Shown: in pieces, positions 13,352 to 21,100 of the stretch | Layout: the number at the start of each line of letters is the position of its first letter | Position numbering within the stretch: position 1 is the stretch's first letter | Source: Acanthamoeba lenticulata | Lineage: Eukaryota; Discosea; Longamoebia; Acanthamoebidae | Direction: 5' to 3' | Assembly (NCBI GenBank): GCA_002179805.1 | Contig: NAVB01002273.1 | Coordinates: 1-22,285 of the forward strand | DNA length: 22,285 bases | Program-made: the position numbers and the translations under genes | Notes under the pieces: model-generated | What the model saw: only the letters and a program-made list of their open reading frames with translations | The model's database searches: none | What the model was told of the DNA's origin: nothing

Positions 13352-14208
13352 CTAGTTGGGCGGGGAAGACGGCCCAAAGTAGGCGATGGTGCGCACTTCG
13401 ATGCTCTCGCGAGGCACCGGGTTGGGGGGCGACGACGGGTCGCGGAAGGCAGTGTGGGCAACGAAGCGCGAGGTCTGGCCATCGTCGAGCGAATCGTAGA
13501 CCTTGAGGAAGATCACCTCCCCGCGGTGCATGGAGGGGAAGTAGTAGAAGCGCTGCTCGGGGTGCACGTTGACGTAGTAAATTTCGCCCACCCGGTCGCT
13601 GTACACCAAGTCTGTGGCCACGAAGTGCTCCAGCTTGGTGGTGCGCGCATCGGCCACGGCCAAGGGCAACTCCTCAACGGGCGTCTCGCTGATAGGACGC
13701 CAAACGTTGACGAAGGCGTAGCGGTTGCCGAGCCGAGTGGCCAGCTGCTCAGGGTCGGCGGTCAGATCGCGCACGCGTTGCTCGGCCGACTTGGTGGTGT
13801 AGTCGTTGTGAACGCGGTGGACGGGCTCACGTCTGCCCTTGCTCGGCGGCGCACGGATGGTGTGGTCAAACACCTGAACCTCAGTCGCTCCAGTGGCGGC
13901 CTTGACCAAGGAGACGATCTCTGGGTAGTAGAGCTTCTGGACTTGGTCGTCATCATAAAAGTCCTTCACCTCCGACTGATGCTGCTTGAGGGCAAAACCC
14001 TCACGTTCGAGCTTTGGGGCGGCTTCAGAGTCGAGCAGCGGGCGGGCGTTGAAGATGGGCACCGTCTCCCACTTGTAGTCGGCGGTCGAGATAGCGATTG
14101 AGCCGTCGGCGGGAGGTCCATGTGGAGGACGGGCTTGCTGTCCAAGGGCGCGAGGAAGTTGAGCTGGGCGTTCACAAACGGCAGCGAGGGCTGGTTTTCG
14201 ATGTTCAT
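13352..14208 (-). CDS. CmcJ/AsaB-family oxidoreductase, N-terminal frame break
   Basis: Related to the CmcJ/AsaB/NvfI hydroxylase-desaturase family of bacterial and fungal secondary metabolism. Family-like motifs, in order, are LNFLAPLDSKP, VPIFNARPLL, LEREGFAL, VFDHTIR, VHNDYTTKSAEQRV, FVNVWRPI, PLAVADARTT, YFPSMHRGEVIFLKVYDS and FVAHTAFRDP. The main frame is open from 14071 down to the TAG at 13352. The ATG and first family motif (MNIENQPS to HMDLPP) are in another frame. Either one base is missing near 14108-14114, or a 59-bp intron runs 14130-14072 (donor GTCCTC, acceptor ACAAG). With the intron the product is 265 aa. The homologous run DGSIAISTADYKWE lies inside that supposed intron, which favours a sequencing error or real mutation. 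The gene is otherwise intronless, unlike most neighbours, so bacterial or fungal ancestry by transfer is possible but untested. Confidence 0.8.
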
Positions 14209-14569
14209 CGTGTAACTGTTGAGATTGAATGAAAACTGCGTGCTTGGCTGCTCCTTTATGGGAGAGTATCCCTCTCGAAGGTGGGCCGCCTAACGCCGAT
14301 TCGGCGGTTTTAACTGTTGTTCCGCCCCTTGGCTCACCTGCCTCACATTCCTCGCTCCGACTGGCGGAAGCCGGGCGTTCGAACTCGCTCTGTCAAGTTC
14401 CTGTTCACCTGTACGACGTTCACCCGACATAACAGACCCCATCAGTTGAGTTGCGCTTGCAGGCGCGCACCGCCAAAGCTGATAGCGACTTCCGGCAAAA
14501 TCCCGGAATGGAGCAGGGAAAGGTCTTTGGCGTTGTTCAGGTCTTTTCTGTCTATCTGCGGGATCCAAG
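14209..14569. promoter_or_regulatory. Divergent intergenic region, oxidoreductase / PTTG1IP-like gene
   Basis: About 360 bp lie between the starts of the minus-strand oxidoreductase and the plus-strand PTTG1IP-like gene, so both promoters should sit here. I see no TATA box, no convincing open frame and no RNA gene. A GTTCGAAC-like stretch at about 14379 resembles a tRNA B box, but its flanks cannot form the T stem. Confidence 0.4.
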
Positions 14570-15457
14570 ATGAAGGCCGCTGTTGTGTTGGGCGTGTTGT
14601 TCGTGGTGGCCTCCTGTCTCTTCCTTTCTGCTCGGGCGATTTCATTTGGTACGAGGTGGAGAAAATTGTAAGTTGATGGTGAAAAGAGATGTTAATGTAT
14701 TTGCTCAGATAATGGAAAGATGATTCGTGTTGCTGCCCTTGACGCGACTGTCAACAAGACCTGCGGTACGCACAAGGACTGCAGCAACTGCACGGACGAC
14801 AGCTCGTGCGTGTGGTGCGAGAGCGACAACACGTGCAAGAACGGTACCTGGTATGGGCCTGACGGCGAGATCATTAAGGGCTGCAACGACTGGAGGTGGA
14901 AGCAGTGCAAGGGTACGTGACGTTCTGCCTTGAACTGTTGCTTCGCCGCTCATGGGTCATGTGGCCGTTGGGGAATCGAGCAGTGAACGGCAAGGCTGTG
15001 TTCTGGTCGGCCGTTGGCATCGCCGCGCTCTTCGTGCTGCTCTGCCTCGTGTGCAGCGTGTGCTGCTGCTACTGCTGCTACTGCCGTCGGCGCCGGTCCT
15101 ACCAGCTCTACTACGACGTCGAAGACCTCCATGGTGCGCCCACATCGTCGTTATGCTGCTCTCTTGCCTGCCTATGTTCACGTTTCCACATCCATCCAGC
15201 TCAGGAAAGGGAGGAGAGGAAACGTGAGAGCGAGGCCCGGCGTAGCGCCATGTACAAGAAGTATGGCACCCCAGGTACTGCTCGCCTTCTTCCTCACCAC
15301 ACCACGTACGCGAGATGAGGAGCAACCTCGGACTGACGGGCGCTCGCGACTGGCAGAGGAGAGGGCGCGTATGCAGCTGGACGAGTACAACAAGAAGTCC
15401 TACTACTCGCCCGCCACAGCCCAGACCAAGAGGAACTCCATCTTCACCTCCAACTAG
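14570..15457 (+). CDS. PTTG1IP-like type I membrane protein with PSI-like domain
   Basis: Exons 14570-14648, 14709-14912, 14984-15133, 15200-15274 and 15357-15457 join to 202 residues; all four introns are phase 1. Residues 1-23 are a signal peptide (MKAAVVLGVLFVVASCLFLS). The lumenal part (45-93) is a Cys-rich PSI-like module: C45, C51, C54, C60, C63 and C69 in the pattern CGTHKDCSNCTDDSSCVWC. A membrane helix covers about 99-122. It is followed by a Cys cluster (CSVCCCYCCYCRRRR) likely to be palmitoylated, then a Tyr-rich stretch (YQLYYDVEDL). A charged helix EREERKRESEARRSAMYKKYG matches the RRAEMKTRHDEIRKKYG end of animal PTTG1IP. Order and spacing match human PTTG1IP closely. Animal PTTG1IP binds securin and shuttles between membranes and nucleus; whether that role applies here is unknown. 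Confidence 0.85.
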
Positions 15458-15848
15458 GCCGCGCCACGGGTGGTTGTCACCGGCTTGGCGTTGTGTGTTG
15501 TGTGCTTGGGGCTTCCGTTGGGTTGACCGGCGGTCTTTACGTTGTACACCTGCTACACCATTCCATTTTTTTTTTTTTTTCATACATTTTTGGCTCAAGC
15601 CACAACAACCAACTACTTCACCACCAGTAGTTCTTGGGGCGTGCTGTAGCCACAACATGGCGTGGTGATGGCCAAGTGGATGAAATGTGGGAGGATCAAC
15701 AGCGCCCTGTTAAGCGTGACACTACACGGCCGCCAGCCAATGGACGCAGGTCAAAAGCCAGTGCAAAAGGAGAAGGACTCAGAGCAGAGCTGGACACAGT
15801 ACTTACCTTCACCAGCCCAACCCTCTACACATCGCCTACCCTCTACAC
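15458..15848. other. Intergenic region with T15 tract and 18-bp tandem repeat
   Basis: This 391-bp stretch holds the 3'UTR of the PTTG1IP-like gene and the upstream region of the 110-aa candidate gene. A run of 15 T lies at 15566-15580. An imperfect tandem with an 18-bp period sits at 15821-15850, two copies of CCCTCTACACAT separated by CGCCTA. A 77-codon open frame from an ATG at 15668 overlaps it, but the frame is wrong for the downstream exon and the peptide shows no domain. Confidence 0.5.
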
Positions 15849-16258
15849 ATGAGCACGGCAGGTGCGTGTGCTCTGGCGCCTGGCCACTTGCTCAAACCTA
15901 ACTGGGGGGTGTGCTCAGCCGAACCGGTAGAAGTGGAGTCGGTGCCTGAGATCTCTCAAGACGGCAACGAACAGGTAAGAAGAAAGCCTTAGCTAAGGCT
16001 TGCAGGCCTAAGTTGTCCGTGAACCTGCCTTTAACCGCATGTTTGCCTTAGGTGAAGGAGGAAGTAGCTCAAGATAACGAAGAGCAAGATCAAGAGCAGC
16101 AGAAGAACATGCCTGCTGGAGATGTTGCTTCTTTGCAAGTAACAGGGCTTTCTGTACAAGCAACCGAATCGCCTGAGGAGCAGCAGAACAACTTGGCGGA
16201 AGCTGTTGCTCGCGAGACCCTGGCCCCTCGCCTCGGGATGGCGTGCCGCTGCTTCTGA
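15849..16258 (+). CDS. Candidate two-exon gene, 110-aa acidic Gln/Glu-rich protein
   Basis: Not recognised. Exon 1 (15849-15974, 42 codons) and exon 2 (16052-16258, 69 codons) are joined by a 77-bp phase-0 intron. It has the best consensus splice sites in the window (CAG|GTAAGA and TGCCTTAG). The product starts MSTAGACALAPGHLLKPNWG. It then becomes acidic and Gln-rich (EPVEVESVPEI, EVAQDNEEQDQEQQKN, TESPEEQQNNLAEAV) and ends GMACRCF. The last four residues, CRCF, have the spacing of a CaaX-type prenylation signal, though Arg and Cys in the middle are not typical. The body is probably disordered. GC content is lower than in the neighbours. Support comes from the clean intron and continuous frame; without homology it could still be non-coding. 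Confidence 0.45.
15984..16001. repeat. 18-bp perfect palindrome inside the intron
   Basis: AAGCCTTAGCTAAGGCTT equals its own reverse complement. It begins nine bases after the donor GT of the 110-aa gene's intron. As RNA it could form a short hairpin near the 5' splice site; as DNA it could be a dimeric protein-binding site. Confidence 0.8.
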
Positions 16259-16327
16259 AGATAGATGTAAGGTTACACGACCAGACAGAGCGTACATCTG
16301 AGAGGCGACTTCTGAAGATGGATGTAA
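16252..16327. repeat. Pair of 19-bp direct repeats spanning a stop codon
   Basis: CTTCTGAAGATAGATGTAA at 16252-16270 recurs at 16309-16327 with one mismatch (A to G), 57 bp apart. The first copy contains the TGA stop of the 110-aa candidate gene. Origin is unclear; a local duplication is the simplest explanation. Confidence 0.75.
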
Positions 16328-17071
16328 TGGCCCAAGCAATATAAACTCACCAAAAAGTTGTCTTCAGTCTCGTTTGTTCTTTTCTTTCATTCATCCAAGG
16401 ATGACTTAGCCAGCAAGTTGCTTGGTCAAGAGTGTCCTCAAGCAAGACGTCAATTAGCCTCTATTGCCTTGTCTCAGGTGTTCGCCGAATAGACAACCTA
16501 CAATTGTTCCTTCCGTTTACGCCACTTGGTCAAGAGGCTGGTTAATTCCGATTTACCACTCCCCGAAGACAGAAGAGAGAAACTGCAATAAACGGGCCAA
16601 TCGAAGAGGCTTCTTAACTCCGTACGCTTGCCCGTCACGGCCGACGTCTGGGTATCTGTTCCCTCGTCATGGACAGATGCCTACGCATGTTCCAGCGACC
16701 CACGAACTCAGGCGCACAGTTGGGTGTATATCTCCGAGTCGAGTATTTGATTAGAAAGGACATGTGAAGCATGTTCGCAACCACACGCCCGTTACTTCAT
16801 GAAGGAGGACTCAACCGGATCCGCCATCGCAACAACGCGACTCCCCAGCTGCTTATCAGCCGGCTCTTTCACTGATGCTGACACCTCGGCCGACATCGGA
16901 GGGTAGGCAAGTCCTCGTCACATGTGACAAGCACATCCACGCGCTCTCCTGGTCCTGGTGGTGAAGGACGTTCAGCCAACGCCTCTGGTCGCTGGGACAA
17001 CACCCTCCCATAAAAGAGCACTCTCCCACCCTAAGCCATACTCGCCAACCACCAACTACAATAACCACCAA
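16259..17071. other. Non-coding intergenic stretch
   Basis: About 810 bp without a gene I can support. Base composition is closer to even than in the coding regions. A 96-codon open frame at 16464-16754 lacks an early ATG and looks random. A 12-bp direct repeat, CTTGGTCAAGAG, occurs at 16421-16432 and 16525-16536. The last 60-100 bp hold the promoter of the secreted-protein gene. No tRNA or other RNA gene was recognised. Confidence 0.5.
17009..17016 (+). promoter_or_regulatory. TATA-like box of the secreted-protein gene
   Basis: CATAAAAG lies 56 bp before the ATG of the intronless secreted-protein gene, and the sequence between is CA-rich and free of ATG codons. The spacing fits a TATA box with transcription starting about 25-30 bp downstream and a short leader. 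The match to TATAAAAG is seven of eight. Confidence 0.5.
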
Positions 17072-17842
17072 ATGCAACGCTTGAGCTTCCTCTTTGCCTT
17101 GTTCGCGGCCGCCGTCTGCCTGATGTGCTTCATCTCGGCCGCCGACGCCTACACCATCGGCCTTGGCGCTGACTCTCGTGTGGTAGACACCGCACAGAAC
17201 ACTGACGGCGAGGTCTACAATCTTGAGGGCCTCCTGCTCTCGCTCAACCACACCGTGATCAACATTACCCTGTACGACGACGACGACGGATGGACCGATA
17301 TCATGAACCAAGTCGACGTCATCATCTTCCCCGAGTGCGAGACTGACTCGCCGCTCGGCTACCTGACAAACGCCACACGGGACGCTCTCTTCCAGTGGGT
17401 GAACAACGACCACGGCGTGGTGGTCATCATGTACGACGAGTACAGCCTCGCAAACTACCTTACCGGCCTCTCGACCACCGACGGCACCGGGGATGGCCCG
17501 TGGACCAAGATGGCTGCGGCTAACGAGTCGGCGATCTTTGAGTCTGGCCCGGCCGAGCTCGAAATGCTGAACGCGGCGACGTCGTGGAACGTGACCAACG
17601 ACGCGGCGATGGTCGAGTGCATGTACGGATCGTCTGACAGTGACTGCGCCCTATGGCAGTACGACATGGGTACTGGCCGGTGGTTCGGCGCTGCTCCGGA
17701 CTACTACGACGGTGCGCCGCGCGGGGAGCAGGACGGCGGCTGGGTGAACGTGCTCACGTCGATCATGTCTGCGGTCCCCGCCGCTGACTCGGCCGCGGGC
17801 CGGTCGGCCACCTCCTTCCTGACCATGACCGGTTGGTTCTAG
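17072..17842 (+). CDS. Secreted 256-aa glycoprotein, intronless, GATase-like fold possible
   Basis: A single open frame with no intron, unusual in this window. The ATG at 17072 starts a clear signal peptide (MQRLSFLFALFAAAVCLMC, cleavage near ISAADA), so the protein is exported. Five N-glycosylation sequons are visible (NHT, NIT, NAT, NES, NVT). The mature N-terminus reads YTIGLGADSRVVDTAQN. The middle, with VDVIIFPECET, LTNATRDALFQWVNND and HGVVVIMYDEY, has the rhythm of a ThuA or class I glutamine-amidotransferase-like alpha/beta fold (strand, 'L-T-x-x-R-x-A-L' helix, then a strand after Gly). That is an inference from pattern, and no catalytic triad could be confirmed. There is no membrane anchor at the C-terminus, which ends TSFLTMTGWF. 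Codons are strongly GC-ending, suggesting good expression. Confidence 0.8.
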   Translation: MQRLSFLFALFAAAVCLMCFISAADAYTIGLGADSRVVDTAQNTDGEVYNLEGLLLSLNHTVINITLYDDDDGWTDIMNQVDVIIFPECETDSPLGYLTNATRDALFQWVNNDHGVVVIMYDEYSLANYLTGLSTTDGTGDGPWTKMAAANESAIFESGPAELEMLNAATSWNVTNDAAMVECMYGSSDSDCALWQYDMGTGRWFGAAPDYYDGAPRGEQDGGWVNVLTSIMSAVPAADSAAGRSATSFLTMTGWF

Positions 17843-18140
17843 GTCTTTTGTGTGTATTTTTGTGTCATTCTTCTGTCGCCAAGGGGCGCGTTTGATAATA
17901 AGGTTCTGAGTTCTTTCGTAAATGACTCTTTGATTACCAACACGTCATTAATTGGCAATGTCCCCAAATTGACCACAGCATGTTTCAACTCTTCTTGCTG
18001 CCCAATCAGCCTCTCTCCCTCGATTTCCTCCTCGATGCCTTCCAGGAATCACTCCGGGCGAGCGTATTTGTGCACACGCTCAAGGCGACAGACCACAGAC
18101 CGCCAAGAAAACCAAAGGCGTGGCGTGTGTTGTTGTGGCG
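17843..18140. promoter_or_regulatory. Intergenic region upstream of the exon-repeat surface gene
   Basis: About 300 bp, the first part more AT-rich than the coding sequence (for example TTTGATAATAAGG and GTCATTAATTGG). It should hold the end of the secreted-protein mRNA and the promoter of the next gene. Overlapping short open frames on the plus strand have no recognisable features. Confidence 0.4.
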
Positions 18141-21100
18141 ATGTTTGTGGCCTCTCTGCCCCGAGCGCTGGGCCTCTTGCTGCTGGTGGTCTACTGCTGC
18201 TCTGCCACCACAAGTACGGCGGAGTCTCTCATGATGCTCATGTTTATCTCCGACCCTCATTAAATCTTCTTGGGCTGCAGTCACGGTAAGTGCGCCTTCC
18301 GGGCGTATATCGGCTGCTCTGGCTCTGGCGGTGGAGGGCGATGTGGTGGTCGTTAACCCTGGCGTCTACACCAACGAGTCGTCAAACATCCAGATCAGCA
18401 CGAATGTTACTGTCACGTACACTTCGCGCCTTCACGCCAGACTTGCGGTTTTTTAATTGGCCGTTGACCGTGGTTTGGCGGTGTGGTGCAGCTTTATGGG
18501 AGAAGTTGTCGTAAACACCACTGGAGCGGTGGGTTACTGGCTGGTGGTTCGTTTTAGCTCCACGCTCACCTTTAACGGGACCGGCGTGCTGAAGCTCCAC
18601 AACCGTACGCTCTTGGCCCACCCCTGCAACGCGCATTTAACATTGTTTTAAATTTGTATTTAATGCTGTGTGAACAGTTGGTATCCAGCTGGCACCTGGA
18701 TATTCGTCTGTCTTGAAGCAAGTGGCCAACATGGAAATGATCGGCAACAACATCAGCGTCCCAGGTGGCGCTTCCCTCTCTTTCTCCCTCTCTTGTTCTT
18801 GGTCATTGTCCAGAGGTAGAACCAACGCGCACTCGCTGATTGCTCCGTTCTTGTACGTGTCTTCTCTGCTCCAGCTGTCGACCTGCACTCTGGCGGGACT
18901 TGGCTGCAAAGAGGCAATCTGTCCATCTCTTACGCTTCCACCAAAGACAATAACCGTACGCGCCTCTGTGTTATGTTTATCGGAAGACTAGTTGATTTAA
19001 TGTGCTCTTCCCACCTGGGTGTATACGATACCATCAGAGGCCCTGATCTTGCTCCAAAACAACACGAAGTGGGTTCAATCTGGCAACTTGGACATCCGCA
19101 CGGTGGGCGCTCCCGGTACACACACATACATTCCTCAAGCGAGCTGGAGAAGAAGAGAGAGAACCAACTGCGCCTGCTCCCTGTGCGTGCGTGATGTGGC
19201 AGGCGTACGCCTGAGTGGCAGGGATGCCGTATGGCAGCAGGAAGGAAACGTTTCGATCACCGTCGGCTCCACGGGCGTTGATTCCGGGAATGGGGTTGGC
19301 GGTACGCATTGGCGCATGCACAACGGAGAACGGAACGGCAACGTCTGATCGGGGCCCTGGTGGTGTGATCCCCTCCTCCTCCAGGGGTCTACATCTCTGG
19401 CCTGTGGCAGAGCTCCAACGACACCACGGTGACGCTCTCAGTCCAGAACTTCATGGTTTTCGGTTTGTGCCCATCTGAACCTTCACTAGCACACCAACTC
19501 GCTCACCAGGAGGTGCAGACAAAGCTGATGAATTCTCTTCTTTTTCTGTGGAATTTGCTTGCGTGTGCGGGCGTTGGTCTGTGGTGCACTGTATGCAGGG
19601 TTCCTCTTGGCCGGACAAGGCGTCTGGAATCAATACAGCGAGCTGCATATCAACATATCGAGAAATTCACCACCTGGTGCGCTTTACGGCCGAAACATTG
19701 CGTTGATCTGCTTATGGTGATGAACTCGTGTTTGACGGACGAGTTTATTCGTGTGCGTCCAGGAGTCAAGTTCTCGTCGGCGGGAGTGTGGAATCAGTTC
19801 GGCAATCTCTACGTGACGAATACAGGTGGTACGTGTTCCTTAAGAGCGAACAATGAGCGGCTTACACCAGGGTCAATCCACACACATACAGGTGACTCCA
19901 GCATCGTGTTCAGCCAGGGGGGCGAGTGGAACCAAAACGCCAAGGCCGAGTTCGTGGGTTCCAATGACGGCCACGGTACTACTTCCCCCCCCCCCAAGAC
20001 TTGTGTGTATGTGTTCGGGCTTCACTGTACCAGGCGTGAGACCAACTCTTTGTGGGAAAACCTAACTCTGTGTGAAAGCCGTGTTGATGTCCAGTCTGGG
20101 CCAATGGCGTCAGATGGCCCTCGCCTCCTTCACCCTGATGAATGGATCCAGCGGTAAAACCCACTCTTGCTGCTTTCCAGCGACCTTTTGGGCAAAGATT
20201 TATCTTATTAACAAAACTCTTTCTCTCTCCCTCTCTCTCATGTAAACTCGTGCAGGAGTCCAGCTTGGCGACTCGTCGTCATGGGAGCAAGGATCCGACG
20301 TCAACATCGTCGCGTCTCCTACGACGAACACGAGCGCCCATGGTTCGGCCTCCACCAGGTCACTTGGGGGGGGGGTTCCTTACATCGGCTGACGACAAGC
20401 GTCTCGTCGACCAGGCGTGGCCGTCAACGGCGGCTTGTGGACCTCCTCAACGCAGAGCGTGACCCGCATCACCGGATCAGACGCTTTCACCGGCATCGTG
20501 CTGACCAACGGCACCTACGCCCAGGGCGGCCTGCTCAATGTCTCCATCTCCGGCGCGCAGGGTGCGCCTCGAGGCCTATCCGTCGGTACGTTCGCAACTC
20601 AAGACCCAATTACATGAAGCAAATGCAAGTCACTGACTTTCTTCCATTCATGCACATATGCATGAAGCGGTACGCTTCTCCCTTGCGGCGGCGCAGTGGA
20701 GGCAGAGCAAACCGGTGCGTCTCGACGTCTACAACGCCATAGGTTCGTGCACAACCAAAAACCATCCACAGGAGTGAGAGTGTTCTTGTTTGAGTGAATC
20801 GATGACCGAAAGGACGCTTTCCTGTTGCTCCACAGGAGTGTTCTTCGACACGCCCGACTTGTCTGTCACCTGGCAACAGCTAGACCTCGCTACGATCGTC
20901 ATCAGCGGGGCTTCCACGGGTACGATCATCCCCTTCCCCGATGTGTTCCTCCTCCTTACGAAGGTGATGTTCGATCGATTGTTCTCATTGGTGGGGTGCA
21001 GGTATCGATCTGACCACCGGCGGCCAATGGATTCAGAACGCAGCTGTCGACATCCGCACCGGCCGGGACACGTCCCTCTTGGCCACAAGAGGTTCGTGCT

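Noticed and set aside
13094..14101. 335-codon plus-strand frame
   Set aside because: Antisense to the CmcJ/AsaB-like enzyme and overlapping the end of the ankyrin gene; no domain features.
14300..14420. tRNA-like B box (GTTCGAAC) in the divergent promoter
   Set aside because: The bases on either side do not pair as a T stem and no matching A box or acceptor stem was found.
15668..15901. 77-codon frame that could be a first exon of the 110-aa gene
   Set aside because: None of its possible donors joins the downstream acceptors in the right phase; the ATG at 15849 gives a simpler model.
16464..16754. 96-codon plus-strand frame in the intergenic stretch
   Set aside because: It begins at a TTG, has no early ATG and has mixed composition with no hydrophobic or repeat pattern.
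16856..17413. 185-codon minus-strand frame
   Set aside because: Antisense to the signal-peptide-bearing secreted protein; a codon-bias shadow.
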